The notes: generated by a model not told the origin, from the sequence alone. Counted from the first letter of the stretch, positions 6,913 through 15,539 are shown. The stretch is 27,101 bases of DNA from RGIG990 sp045589455 (GCA_045589455.1 JAZNPC010000096.1:1-27101); one strand, 5' to 3'. Program-made: numbers and translations.

Positions 6913-7080
6913 ACATTAGCGCTTGGCAGTTGCCTTATTGCACCTGAAAGACAAAGCAATGAACAAGGCAACAACAAGCGGTAATGTGCGCGCAGCGCCC
7001 TCCATCACCACACCCATCAGCCAAGCCCAGCGCCCTCCGCGTCCACTGCGTCTCTGCGTCCCTTTTTCGCACTTCAAGCC
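6913..7080 (+). repeat. Composite repeat A+B, copy 3
   Basis: The near-identical tandem partner of 6697-6865. Its upstream flank (6868-6912, GTGCATCACGCTCCTTGTC and following) matches 325-364, so this copy has the same left neighbour as copy 1. Short frames running through it are not genes. The remaining 7081-7169 stretch holds a CGCGCG-rich inverted segment and AT-rich sequence. Confidence 0.85.
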
Positions 7081-7169
7081 ACCAAATCCATCACCTCTTC
7101 GCGCGCGCGTGGTGCGCGAGCAAAAATAATAATGAACTTTTTTTGGGTGGGGCTCGTTTCTATGGTTGA

Positions 7170-7203
7170 AGCAGGAGGAGATTTTCCTGCTAGGGTCTTT
7201 TTT
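7170..7203 (+). promoter_or_regulatory. Leader hairpin with T-run before the secretion operon
   Basis: AGCAGGA (7170-7176) pairs with TCCTGCT (7185-7191), and a run of six T follows at 7198-7203, just before the first gene at 7216. The left arm contains AGGAGGAG, a strong ribosome-binding-site-like word sequestered in the stem and too far from the ATG to serve it. The hairpin may be an attenuator-like element or the end of an upstream transcript. Confidence 0.4.
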
Positions 7204-7215
7204 ATACGATAAACC

Positions 7216-8184
7216 ATGCGAAATACGGGATTTACACACAAAAATGCAGCATTTACGCTGATCGAGCTATTGGCAGTGGTCGCCATTATAGCAATAGTGG
7301 CTACTATTGCTGTGGCTGGCTTTAAGGGCCAACGCGAGAAAGCAATGGTAACTGCTGCTGAGGCTGATATGCAGGCTATGCGTGGAGCTATTATTGGCTC
7401 TGTGGCTGGTCCTTCTAGCTATCTAGCTGATATGCAAGAGCTTCCTGGCTTTACTCCTGTGTTTATGCGTCCGCATAATCTATTAAATCGCACCAATATC
7501 GTGGTGCTAGCATGCTCTGCAGCAGGTAATGAGCGCTTTTATGTTTATGATGATGTTGCTGCTGAGGAGCTAGTATCTTGCGCTAGCTATTATGCATTCA
7601 CAAACTTTAATGCACAAACAGAGCGTGGCTGGAATGGCCCATATATCCGTAATGCAAAGCCAGTACAGCTTTGGGATAATGCAGATATGCTTTTCCCAAA
7701 GGCTTCTGATAAGCGCTTTGCAGCAGATAAGTCTTTCCTAGATCGCAGATTCTTCCCAGCAGGTTATGAGCAGGAGCTTTCTGATGCAGAGGGAAGTGGC
7801 ACTTCTTTCTTGTCATACGGCGTGCCTGGTGAGCTAGCGATGGGCGATCCATGGGGAAACCCATATGTTATTCAGATTCCTCCTGCAGAGGCTGTTGAGG
7901 CTCTTTACCCAAGTGAGGCAGATGAGGATGAGTACTCTGCCACAAGATTTAAGTATGCACGAATTGTTTCTGCCGGACCTGATGGTGTGCTAGACACACC
8001 TTGCTTCTTAAATCCAGAGCCTGCATATTCTACAGAGCTATTTCAGCCAAGCGGTAGCGAGGAAAAATATCGCATGCTATTGCTTGCCGGACGTACCCTC
8101 GACGACGAGGGTCGCCCATGCATTAAGGCACGTGGTGATGATATTGTGCTTTTTCTTATGAGGGAGGATGTCTATGAAGAATAA
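7216..8184 (+). CDS. Type II secretion / type IV pilus pseudopilin (GspG-like), large
   Basis: A prepilin leader ends at A12 before FTLIELLAVVAIIAIVATIAVAGF (residues 13-36), giving the conserved F+1 and E+5 of class III signal peptides and an N-terminal membrane helix. The 322-residue length is about twice that of GspG. The remaining globular domain contains GWNGPYIRNAKPVQLWDNAD and MGDPWGNPYVIQIP, the W-G-PYI and DPWGNPY words typical of major-pseudopilin C-terminal domains, so this is probably the major pseudopilin with insertions. It would be processed by a prepilin peptidase not encoded here. No clear ribosome-binding site precedes the ATG. It opens a nine-gene operon and overlaps the next gene by 11 bases. 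Confidence 0.85.
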   Translation: MRNTGFTHKNAAFTLIELLAVVAIIAIVATIAVAGFKGQREKAMVTAAEADMQAMRGAIIGSVAGPSSYLADMQELPGFTPVFMRPHNLLNRTNIVVLACSAAGNERFYVYDDVAAEELVSCASYYAFTNFNAQTERGWNGPYIRNAKPVQLWDNADMLFPKASDKRFAADKSFLDRRFFPAGYEQELSDAEGSGTSFLSYGVPGELAMGDPWGNPYVIQIPPAEAVEALYPSEADEDEYSATRFKYARIVSAGPDGVLDTPCFLNPEPAYSTELFQPSGSEEKYRMLLLAGRTLDDEGRPCIKARGDDIVLFLMREDVYEE

Positions 8185-9199
8185 AGGTTTCACCCTTATA
8201 GAGCTTGTGCTTGTGCTTGTAATCTTGGCCATCGTAACAAATATTGCGATGGTTCATATGCTTGATTCTGTTAAGAGCAAGAAGCATGAGCAGGCAGAGA
8301 AAGAGCTTAAGGCAATTACTGAGGCGGTGGTGGGCTCAGAGGCGAGCGCTGCCGGATCATTTGTGGGGACAATTGGTCGCTTGCCATACGCTTTATCAGT
8401 TGTGCTTGAGGGTAAGGACTCTGCCACGGAGCGCACCGCATACGCTGCCACAGAGCTAGTGGCTCAGGGTGCTTTGCCAGAATATAAACAGATTGTGCTT
8501 GCTGATAAGGTTGCTTCAGAGCGCAGTAGCTCATCACCTGCATACGACAATGATATGGACTCATTGGTGCGTCTTGGCGTTGGTTGGAGAGGTCCGTATA
8601 TAAAGAGTGCAGCTGCTAATGCAACAGAGGCAGGCGTGCTTTTTGATGCTTGGGGTAATGTGATGGCGACTCCTGATGCTGCACTATTGAATGGCCGTCT
8701 TGTTGATGTAAATTCTAATGCTGTTGTTTCTGCTGGTGTTGAGGTTGGTGGCATGGTGCACTTTGGTGCTGATGCTCGCCCAGATAATTTTGTTGCTCCA
8801 AAGGAGCCTGCAGACCGCGATGGTGCTGCAATGTTTAATGCTTATGCTGATTTGCCTGTGGAGGTGCAGCTACAATCTACCTCTGGTGCGGCTCTACCAG
8901 TGGATGCTTTAACGGGTGGTGGCTTATTTGTTGCAAGACTATATCTTCCATGCATTGAGGATAATCAAGCAAAGGTTAAGATTATTGAGCAGGACCCTGC
9001 CACAACGGCGGTAAGCAATTGCGTTCAATTTGATTTTAGTAAGGTTCCAGTGGGTACATACCCATTGGTTGTTAAGTATAAGCCTACTGGGCGTGTGTGG
9101 TATCAAACCATTGAGCTAACACCATTGCCAAATGGTCAAAGCACCTATGAGACTTATCGTTTAAAGATTACAATTCCATCAACACTTATTACTCAATGA
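8174..9199 (+). CDS. Second pseudopilin with type III signal
   Basis: MKNKG is followed by FTLIELVLVLVILAIVTNIA, so the leader is only five residues, cleaved after glycine, with E at +5. At 341 residues it is large for a pseudopilin; GWRGPYIKSA and FDAWGNVMATPD (around residues 137-165) match the major-pseudopilin words seen in the upstream paralogue. The C-terminal third (from about residue 225) has no recognised motif and looks like an added beta-rich domain. The start at 8174 is preferred over 8168 because GGGAGG (8162-8167) lies six bases before it. The stop shares ATGA with the next gene, so translation is probably coupled. Confidence 0.85.
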   Translation: MKNKGFTLIELVLVLVILAIVTNIAMVHMLDSVKSKKHEQAEKELKAITEAVVGSEASAAGSFVGTIGRLPYALSVVLEGKDSATERTAYAATELVAQGALPEYKQIVLADKVASERSSSSPAYDNDMDSLVRLGVGWRGPYIKSAAANATEAGVLFDAWGNVMATPDAALLNGRLVDVNSNAVVSAGVEVGGMVHFGADARPDNFVAPKEPADRDGAAMFNAYADLPVEVQLQSTSGAALPVDALTGGGLFVARLYLPCIEDNQAKVKIIEQDPATTAVSNCVQFDFSKVPVGTYPLVVKYKPTGRVWYQTIELTPLPNGQSTYETYRLKITIPSTLITQ

Positions 9200-10356
9200 A
9201 AATCAATTGTAAGAAAAATGAGCAAATTATTCTTGAGTTAGGTCGCACTGAGGTGTTGGCTTATCTTGTGAAGGAAGGCAAGCTAGTGCAGCTTGAGCGT
9301 CCTGCTGGCAGTACGCAAGCAGAGGTGCTTGGTGCTGTACTTGCTAATGGATTTGCTATTCAAAAGAAGGCAGAGCTAATTCTTTTGAGCTCAGATTGCT
9401 TTTGTCAGGAGGTAGGGCTTTCTGCAGCTCAGCAGCAGGGACTAACCAAGAATGAGCTAAGCAGTGTGCTTGCTTATGAAGTAGAGCCTTTCTCAGGTAT
9501 TTCCCCTCAGTCATGTGTGCTTGGGTTTGCTCCAAAGGGAGCTGGATTTGCTGTAATTGAGTTGGCAGAGACTGAATTTGCTGAGCTAGTACGTGTGGCA
9601 CGCGCCAATTCTATTGAGCTAAAGGCTATCATGCAAGCTGGTGTTGGCATCGAGAGTGCTGAAGAGGCTGAGGCACGACTCAAGGCGATTGCTACAGCAT
9701 CGCTCTCTGAGCTAGCAAAAGCACAGCCTGTGATTATTGCAAAGGATGTAGATTCTAAGGGCTTTGGTGCTGGGTTAGCAGAGCTTTCTCCTGATGCATT
9801 TAAGCGCTTGATGATACGCATTGCTATTGCAGTAGCGCTTCTCTGTGGGCTACATTATCTATTGTTTTCTGAGGTTGTTCTAGAGAGCAAGAAGGAGGAG
9901 CTTGCAAAGCTAGAGGCTCCAGCAGCAAAAATCAATCAGACAAGAAATGCGATTGCTAAGGTGAAGCGTGAGATTAAGGCTATGCAGGAGAATGAAGCAG
10001 GTGCGAGCAGTGCGAGCACTAAGCTAGCAGCACGCCACATGGCTTGGAATAGCTTTTTCTCAATTGTGGCAGAGTCTTGCGGTGATTTTGCTTTTATTAA
10101 GGGGATTGATTGTGCTCCAGATTATGTTTCTCTAAAGCTATTCAGCGTTCATAAGGATGCTGAGCTACGCTTTTTTGAGGGGCTTTCTAAAAATGGAATT
10201 GCTGAGATGGGTTGGGTTGTTGATACACAAAGCCATGGTGAGAAGTCAGCAAATGAGTTTTGCGTAAGTTTGCGCTACAATGAGCAGAATGCAGTTAAGG
10301 CTTTTGTGGAAAAACAAAGGACTGCTGCTGCAAGTGGCTCAGGAGAGGAGATGTAA
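9196..10356 (+). CDS. GspL-like (PilM/PilN-like) inner-membrane assembly protein
   Basis: This 386-residue protein has a cytoplasmic domain of about 205 residues, one transmembrane helix (207-224), a charged coiled-coil stretch (229-270) and a periplasmic domain. That is the GspL order, equal to a fused PilM and PilN. The N-terminal domain (ELGRTEVLAYLVKEGKLVQ...) resembles the actin-like ATPase fold but is degenerate, with no clear nucleotide-binding motifs. Its expected role is to tie the cytoplasmic ATPase to the inner-membrane platform. The assignment rests on position, topology and size more than on sequence motifs. It overlaps the previous gene by ATGA and is followed after three bases by the next gene. 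Confidence 0.65.
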   Translation: MKINCKKNEQIILELGRTEVLAYLVKEGKLVQLERPAGSTQAEVLGAVLANGFAIQKKAELILLSSDCFCQEVGLSAAQQQGLTKNELSSVLAYEVEPFSGISPQSCVLGFAPKGAGFAVIELAETEFAELVRVARANSIELKAIMQAGVGIESAEEAEARLKAIATASLSELAKAQPVIIAKDVDSKGFGAGLAELSPDAFKRLMIRIAIAVALLCGLHYLLFSEVVLESKKEELAKLEAPAAKINQTRNAIAKVKREIKAMQENEAGASSASTKLAARHMAWNSFFSIVAESCGDFAFIKGIDCAPDYVSLKLFSVHKDAELRFFEGLSKNGIAEMGWVVDTQSHGEKSANEFCVSLRYNEQNAVKAFVEKQRTAAASGSGEEM

Positions 10357-10359
10357 GCC

Positions 10360-11049
10360 ATGCTAGCAATTACAAAGCGCGATAAAATCTTTTCTTTATT
10401 TGCATTGCCTATAGCAATTATTGCTGTATATGCTTGGATGTTTGGTGCTGATATTCATAAGGATTGCAATGCTTATTCGGAGCATATTGAACAGCTTGGC
10501 TCTGAGGAGGATCTAATGGCTCAGCAGGCTTCTCTAAATAGCCAGCTAGCAAGAGCTAAGAAGGAGCTTGCAGCACTTAAGGAGCAGGCTACCGTTGCTC
10601 AAGCAGATGGCGCATCAGAGGCTAAGGCTGCTTGTGAGGTGTGTGGGGATAAGGCTTGCAGAGGAAAGGCATTTTGCTTTATCCCAGGCGCTAGAATCAA
10701 TGCCTTCCGTGAGCTATTGGCTTCTAATGAAATAAAAATTGTTTCTGCTGCAGCAATTAATAATAGTGGAAAGAAGGTGGTAAAAACTTCTGCTCTTGAG
10801 GAGGAGCTTGATTTTATACCTGTTGCTAATGCTTCTGCTACAGGAAATACACCTACGGCTGAGCTCCTAAAGCAATATCCTGGCTGTCAGCGTTGGGGCT
10901 TTTCTATTGAGTCAAGCTTTGGTGCGCTAACAGCAATGCTTGAGAAGTGTGAGCAGGAAGAATACCCATTTGTTATTGAGGCAATTAGTATGGTAAGCAC
11001 ACCAACAAGCAGTAACAAAAAGCTTTGGTACATACAAATTGTTTTATAG
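10360..11049 (+). CDS. GspM/PilO-like inner-membrane assembly protein with cysteine cluster
   Basis: A short cytoplasmic tail, one transmembrane helix (residues 9-28), a coiled-coil segment (about 55-80) and a periplasmic domain of about 120 residues match GspM or PilO, the usual partner of the preceding protein. Unusually, the predicted periplasmic part holds C92-x2-C95-x4-C100-x5-C106 directly after the coiled coil, a pattern that could form disulfides or bind a metal; more cysteines occur at 36 and near the C-terminus. I do not know this motif from PilO or GspM. GGAGAGGAG lies upstream of the ATG, overlapping the end of the previous gene. Confidence 0.6.
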   Translation: MLAITKRDKIFSLFALPIAIIAVYAWMFGADIHKDCNAYSEHIEQLGSEEDLMAQQASLNSQLARAKKELAALKEQATVAQADGASEAKAACEVCGDKACRGKAFCFIPGARINAFRELLASNEIKIVSAAAINNSGKKVVKTSALEEELDFIPVANASATGNTPTAELLKQYPGCQRWGFSIESSFGALTAMLEKCEQEEYPFVIEAISMVSTPTSSNKKLWYIQIVL

Positions 11050-11088
11050 TAAACAACATTTTGAATTAAATATTTAGACATATACGCT

Positions 11089-12162
11089 ATGATGAACGAA
11101 ATTTTATTAAAGTTATTTAAATGCTGTGAGGTGACACTTGCTTCTGATATTCATATCACAAGTGGCGAGGCCCCATATTTGCGCATTCATGGAAAGCTTT
11201 CTACTGCGGAGGGATTTGATTTAATCACAGCAGAGCAGAGCTATGAGCTAGCTCTTTCATTGATGACAGAGATGAATGGCGAGGGAAGCGTGGATGAAAG
11301 CATTAAAGCGCTTACTTCTGCCCAGGCAATTGATGGCGCGGTGTCTTCTCCTGCTGGCTCACGCTATCGCTTCAATATCTTTAAGCAAAACAATGGCTAT
11401 GGCATTGCTCTACGTAGGCTTGATGATGAGTTTCTTTCTCTTGGTCAGTTGGGTTTGCCTGAGCAGCTTGAGGCATTTTGTAAGATGTCACATGGTCTTG
11501 TAATTGTTTCTGGTCCAACAGGCTCAGGTAAGAGCACAACAATTGCAACGCTTCTAGATATGATAAATGCAACTCGTCCAGGGCATATTATTACAATCGA
11601 AGATCCTATTGAATATATTCATAAATCAAAGCAGTGCCTTGTGCAGCAGCGCCAGATTGGCCGAGATGCCGTTGATTTTAATTCTGCTTTGGTTGAGGCA
11701 TTGCGTCAGGACCCAGACACAATTTTTGTGGGTGAGATGCGCGAGATTGAAACAATGCGTACAGCAATTACTGCTGCAGAGACAGGCCATTTGGTGTTCA
11801 CCACCTTACATTCTGGCGATACTGTTGGTGCAATTGAGCGCTTTGTGGCAGTGTTCCCAGAGGGAGAGCAGGAGAGTATTCGTCAGCAGCTATCACTAGT
11901 GCTACGTGGAGTGTTTGCACAGAGACTTCTTCCTGGAAAGCAGGAGGGGGGGCGTCGCGTAGTAAGCAACGAGCTACTTCTTGTTACTCCAGCTGTGGCC
12001 AATTTGATTGCTACAGGTAAATCACGTCAGATTACATCTATGATGCAGACAGGTCGCTCTTCTGGCATGATTACCTTCGAAGAATCAGTAACTCAGCTAT
12101 ATAACAGTGGAAAAATCTCTGCTGATACATATAGGGAACAATCAACAATCAACAATCAATAA
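11089..12162 (+). CDS. pilT: PilT-like twitching/retraction ATPase
   Basis: This 357-residue secretion ATPase has Walker A GPTGSGKST (142-150), Asp box IEDPIEY (170-176), Walker B IFVGE (212-216) with the EMRE sequence typical of PilT, and a His box GHLVFTTLHSGD. The PilT signature late region is recognisable (TPAVANLIATGKSRQITSMMQTG), but the usual AIRNLIRE helix reads AVANLIAT, so retraction activity may be altered. PilT depolymerises type IV pili; its presence inside a GspE/F/D locus argues for a retractable pilus or pseudopilus. The last residues STINNQ come from an imperfect ATCAACA microsatellite (12138-12178), suggesting a remodelled C-terminus. Preceding gap 39 bases. Confidence 0.9.
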   Translation: MMNEILLKLFKCCEVTLASDIHITSGEAPYLRIHGKLSTAEGFDLITAEQSYELALSLMTEMNGEGSVDESIKALTSAQAIDGAVSSPAGSRYRFNIFKQNNGYGIALRRLDDEFLSLGQLGLPEQLEAFCKMSHGLVIVSGPTGSGKSTTIATLLDMINATRPGHIITIEDPIEYIHKSKQCLVQQRQIGRDAVDFNSALVEALRQDPDTIFVGEMREIETMRTAITAAETGHLVFTTLHSGDTVGAIERFVAVFPEGEQESIRQQLSLVLRGVFAQRLLPGKQEGGRRVVSNELLLVTPAVANLIATGKSRQITSMMQTGRSSGMITFEESVTQLYNSGKISADTYREQSTINNQ

Positions 12163-12178
12163 TCAACAAACAATGAAT
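12138..12178 (+). repeat. Imperfect ATCAACA microsatellite at the pilT 3' end
   Basis: Seven-base units close to ATCAACA repeat about five times, covering the last pilT codons and the TAA stop. A change in repeat number by a non-multiple of three units would shift the pilT C-terminus. Confidence 0.6.
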
Positions 12179-12183
12179 GTGAT

Positions 12184-12348
12184 GGCTAAAAGTGCGAAAA
12201 AGGGACGCAGAGACGCAGTGGGCGCTGAGGGCGCGGAGCTCTCGTGGTGGCTTGTGTGGTGGCATCGACGACAAAACGCTACCGCTTGTTGTTGCCTTGC
12301 TCATTGCAAAATCTTCGAAGCAATAAGGCAACTTCCAAGCGCTAGCGT
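12184..12348 (-). repeat. Composite repeat A+B, copy 4, in the pilT-gspE spacer
   Basis: In reverse orientation it carries the B words (GTGCGAAAAAGGGACGCAGA) followed by a family A palindrome (12276-12348) with outer arms ACGCTA/TAGCGT. The bases after it (12349-12380, ending GGCGCGGGGCT) are shared with 14171-14203, so the inserted unit runs past the palindrome. The palindrome arms differ from other copies by compensated changes. Confidence 0.85.
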
Positions 12349-12456
12349 GTACGGCCACAAGAAAATTAAGGCGCGGGGCTAATGGATTTGATGGGGGAAT
12401 GGGATGTCGGTGTATGGTGCTTTAGCGCCAAGAAGCAGGAGCGGTTTTAAGAAAGG

Positions 12457-12484
12457 GTTGTGCGCTGCGGCGCGTGCGTCGCAG
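12457..12484 (+). repeat. 28-bp GC-rich spacer repeat, copy 1 (before gspE)
   Basis: The core CTGCGGCGCGTGCGTCGCAG can fold with stem CTGCG/CGCAG and inner CGC/GCG. It recurs at 14242-14269 and 15540-15567, always shortly before the next gene of the operon. The open frame through it would add LCAAARAS to GspE, which I regard as spurious. Confidence 0.8.
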
Positions 12485-12517
12485 TTAATCCTGTCAAAAG
12501 AAAAGAGCAATTTAGAG

Positions 12518-14008
12518 ATGAAAGAGTTACCAGAAAAAGTTTCTTTAGAGACACTACAAATTGATCCTCGCTGGGCAATGCAGATTAACCCTGCAATTGC
12601 TATGCGTAGGCTTGCTTTGCCTATCTGTAAGCTTGGGGATGAGCTAATTGTTGCAATGGCAGATTGCTCTGACAAGCAGGTGATTTCAGCTATTGAGGCT
12701 GCAACAAGTCTGCGCGTGCGTGCAGTTGCTGCTGACCAGGCAGAGCTCCGCCAGGCATTGCTCCGTGTGTATGGAGATACACGTGGTGGGGCAATGGACT
12801 CTGCCACAGCAATGGAGGCATCTGATGATCCTGTGGCAATAGTTGATTCATTTATCCGAGCAGCTGTGATTCGCCAAGCCTCTGATATTCATGTGGAGCC
12901 TGCACGTACAGGCTTGCGTATACGTTTCCGCGTGGATGGAATTCTTGAAGAATTTGCTCTTCTTCCACAAAGTATACAGGCTGCAATTTGTAGCCGTATT
13001 AAGGTGCTAGCTGGACTTGATATTGCAGAGAAGCGTGCTGCACAGGATGGCTCTTTTACTTGGGTGCCTCCTGTATCTACAAATGCTCGAAGCAAGGTGC
13101 GCCCATACGATGTGCGTGTGGCAACTCTTCCTGTAAGATATGGAGAACGCATTACCATGCGTTTGCTAGAAACAGGTAATTCACGTATTTTACTTGATGA
13201 TTTAGGGCTTTGTGAGGAGCATCATAATCAGCTAAAGGATGTGTTGGCTCGTCCTCATGGTCTTGTTCTACTAACTGGTCCAACAGGCTCTGGTAAATCA
13301 ACCACGCTTTATGCTTCAATCCATCATTTGCTTGAGACAGCATCACTTAATATTCTAACTGTTGAGGATCCAATTGAGTATGAAACAGAGGGAATTTCTC
13401 AGGTAGAGGTGGATAGCAGCGATAAGGTGAACTTTGCAAAGGCGCTTCGTAGCCTCTTGCGTCATGACCCAGATGTGGTGATGATTGGTGAAATTCGTGA
13501 TGCGGAGTCACTTGATGCAGCAGTGAAGGCAGCGCTTACAGGTCATCTTGTGCTTTCTACGCTTCACACAAACGATGCGCCAAGTGCTGTAACTCGCTTG
13601 CGTGATATGGGGCTTGAGCCACATTTGATTGCAGCTACACTTCGCTTATCTGTAGCACAGCGTTTGGTGCGTCGTCTCTGTCCAGAATGCGCAGAGAAAT
13701 ATGCGCTTACCCAGGATGAGGCAAATGGATTTGGACGACCCGAGCTTGCTGGCACTGATGCATATAAGCCATGCGGTTGCCTTGCTTGCTCTGGTAGAGG
13801 CTATATTGGTCGAGTAGGGTTATTTGAATTTATGCTTCCTACAGCAGCACTTGCAGATAAGATTGCATCAGATGCTCCGCTTGGTGAATTGATTGGCGGA
13901 ATGAAGCAGGAGAAGCAGCGCTTTCTTATTGATGATGCTGTAGCAAAAATTCAGGCTGGCGTAACAACGGTTGCTGAAGCAATGAAAGCAATAAATAATA
14001 GGAACTAA
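12518..14008 (+). CDS. gspE: GspE/PilB secretion ATPase
   Basis: This 496-residue hexameric ATPase powers pseudopilus or pilus assembly from the cytoplasmic face. It has an N-terminal GspE_N/MshEN-like domain (about 1-85), the core entry VRQASDIHVEP-type segment (118-128), Walker A GPTGSGKS (254-261), Asp box VEDPIEYE, Walker B VVMIGE (320-325), His box GHLVLSTLHTND (342-353), and a zinc motif C388-x2-C391...C419-x-C421-x2-C424 near the end. The frame is open to an ATG at 12404, but those 38 codons run through repeat sequence; the ATG at 12518, where the conserved domain begins, is chosen. The preferred start has only a weak GAG upstream. The next gene is separated by another composite repeat. 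Confidence 0.93.
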   Translation: MKELPEKVSLETLQIDPRWAMQINPAIAMRRLALPICKLGDELIVAMADCSDKQVISAIEAATSLRVRAVAADQAELRQALLRVYGDTRGGAMDSATAMEASDDPVAIVDSFIRAAVIRQASDIHVEPARTGLRIRFRVDGILEEFALLPQSIQAAICSRIKVLAGLDIAEKRAAQDGSFTWVPPVSTNARSKVRPYDVRVATLPVRYGERITMRLLETGNSRILLDDLGLCEEHHNQLKDVLARPHGLVLLTGPTGSGKSTTLYASIHHLLETASLNILTVEDPIEYETEGISQVEVDSSDKVNFAKALRSLLRHDPDVVMIGEIRDAESLDAAVKAALTGHLVLSTLHTNDAPSAVTRLRDMGLEPHLIAATLRLSVAQRLVRRLCPECAEKYALTQDEANGFGRPELAGTDAYKPCGCLACSGRGYIGRVGLFEFMLPTAALADKIASDAPLGELIGGMKQEKQRFLIDDAVAKIQAGVTTVAEAMKAINNRN

Positions 14009-14014
14009 TGTGAT

Positions 14015-14170
14015 GGCAAGGACGATGCAAAAGGGACGCAGAGACGCAGTGGACGCTGGGGGCGCGGGGCTTATGTGGCGGCTTGTGTGGTGGGTTGGAC
14101 GACAAAACACTACCGCTTGTCGTTGCCTTTGCTTACTATCGTCACAAAGGCACCTTCCAAGCGCTAGTGT
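14015..14170 (-). repeat. Composite repeat A+B, copy 5, in the gspE-gspF spacer
   Basis: It is parallel to copy 4: B words, then a family A palindrome (14107-14170) with arms ACACTA/TAGTGT, then GTGTACGGCC and GGCGCGGGGCT (to 14203). It has the same orientation relative to transcription as copy 4, and nearly fills the spacer. Confidence 0.85.
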
Positions 14171-14241
14171 GTACGGCCCACAAGAAAATTAAGGCGCGGG
14201 GCTGAATAATCAACAGAGAGTAATTAAGAGAAAATAATTTA

Positions 14242-14269
14242 GTTGTGCGCTGCGGCGCGTGCGTCGCAG
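14242..14269 (+). repeat. 28-bp GC-rich spacer repeat, copy 2 (before gspF)
   Basis: Identical over 28 bases to 12457-12484. The preceding bases TAATTTA and the AGAAAACAATTT after it resemble the context of copy 3, so the conserved unit may be slightly longer. Confidence 0.85.
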
Positions 14270-14289
14270 GAAAGAAGAGAAAACAATTT

Positions 14290-15516
14290 ATGGCTCAATA
14301 TTCATATAAAATCAAAACACGCTCTGGTGCGTTGCAGACAGGGATCCGAGAGGCAGCCTCTTCGGGTATCCTTTCTGAGCAATTGCGCCTAGAGGGTAAT
14401 GTGATTATTGAGCTAAAAGAGATTAGAAAAGCAGCAGAAGAGAGCCCAATCAATGCCCCATGGTATTCTCTATCTTGGCTTAAACGTGTGCGTTCTCTTG
14501 ATATAGAGCTCGGCTTGCGTGAGTTAGCATATATGCTTAAGAGTGGTGTACCTATTGTAACTGCCTTGCAGACGGTTGAGGAGCAAGCAGAAAGCCCAAG
14601 AGCAGCGCTAGTTTGGTCACGTGTACGTGAGCGTATTTCCCAGGGCTTAAGCGTGTCAGAGGCAATGGCTAAAGAGAAGGGCGTATTTGCTGAGGAGCAG
14701 ATTCAGCTTGCTCATGCAGGTGAGCGTACTGGTGAGCTTGAGCAGGTATTTACAAGAGCAGCAAATCAGCTTGAGGCAAAACGCAAGCTACGTATGGCTG
14801 TGCTTAATGCATTAGTTTATCCAGTGCTTGCTCTTGTTCTTGCGTTTGGCGTTGCTATATATCTTGTTGTATCCGTAATTCCAAAGATGGCAGAATTCCT
14901 TCAGCAGGGCAATGTCGAATTGCCAGCTACAACTCAGCTACTCGTGGATGTCTCAGATTGGCTTCATTTAAATGCTTTGCCACTTGGTTTAATTATTGGT
15001 GGCGCAATTATCGCTTGGATTGTGGTTAGAATTAACCCAACGGGTCGCGAACTACAGGATGCATTGCTTGTTCGCTTGCCAATAGCAGGTAAGGTGTTGA
15101 GGCTTTCAGCTACAACGAGCTTTGCTCGAACAATGGCCCTTTTAATTGAGAGTGGTGTACCTCTAGTTGATTCGCTTCAGGTGACAGCAAATATGCTTAA
15201 TAATCTCAGGCTTCGTGCACGTGTGGTGGCAGCACGAGATGGCGTAATTAAGGGAGAATCACTTGCAGAATCCCTACGCCCAGCAAAGGAATTTATGCCA
15301 ATGCTTTCACGTATGACCGCTGTGGCAGAAACTACAGGTGATCTTTCAGAAACCTTTAAGGAGGTTGCAGAATTTCATGATACGCTTTTGGGTATAGTTG
15401 TTCGACGCTTGAGTGTGGTAATGGAGCCAACTATGATTATTATCACAGGCTTAATCGTTGGCTTTGTATATCTATCATTCTTCATGGCATTATTCACAAT
15501 GGGAACGATGAGCTAG
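14290..15516 (+). CDS. gspF: GspF/PilC inner-membrane platform protein
   Basis: This 408-residue polytopic protein forms the inner-membrane platform contacted by the assembly ATPase. Its N-terminus AQYSYKIKTRSGALQTG is the usual GspF entry. Two homologous cytoplasmic four-helix domains are visible, with LRELAYMLKSGVPIVTAL (77-94) and FARTMALLIESGVPLVDSL (278-296), and three membrane helices near 176-198, 229-248 and 380-404. EPTMIIITGLIVG near the end is typical. The frame is open to 14245 but those 15 codons translate the 28-bp repeat, so the ATG at 14290 is chosen, giving the normal family length. No strong ribosome-binding site is visible. Confidence 0.93.
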   Translation: MAQYSYKIKTRSGALQTGIREAASSGILSEQLRLEGNVIIELKEIRKAAEESPINAPWYSLSWLKRVRSLDIELGLRELAYMLKSGVPIVTALQTVEEQAESPRAALVWSRVRERISQGLSVSEAMAKEKGVFAEEQIQLAHAGERTGELEQVFTRAANQLEAKRKLRMAVLNALVYPVLALVLAFGVAIYLVVSVIPKMAEFLQQGNVELPATTQLLVDVSDWLHLNALPLGLIIGGAIIAWIVVRINPTGRELQDALLVRLPIAGKVLRLSATTSFARTMALLIESGVPLVDSLQVTANMLNNLRLRARVVAARDGVIKGESLAESLRPAKEFMPMLSRMTAVAETTGDLSETFKEVAEFHDTLLGIVVRRLSVVMEPTMIIITGLIVGFVYLSFFMALFTMGTMS

Positions 15517-15539
15517 GAAACAATTTAGAGAAAAATTTA

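Noticed and set aside
6019..7239. Open frames of about 100-130 codons in the 6-7 kb repeat region
   Set aside because: They run through hairpins and repeated words in arbitrary frames, and the translations have no domain-like character.
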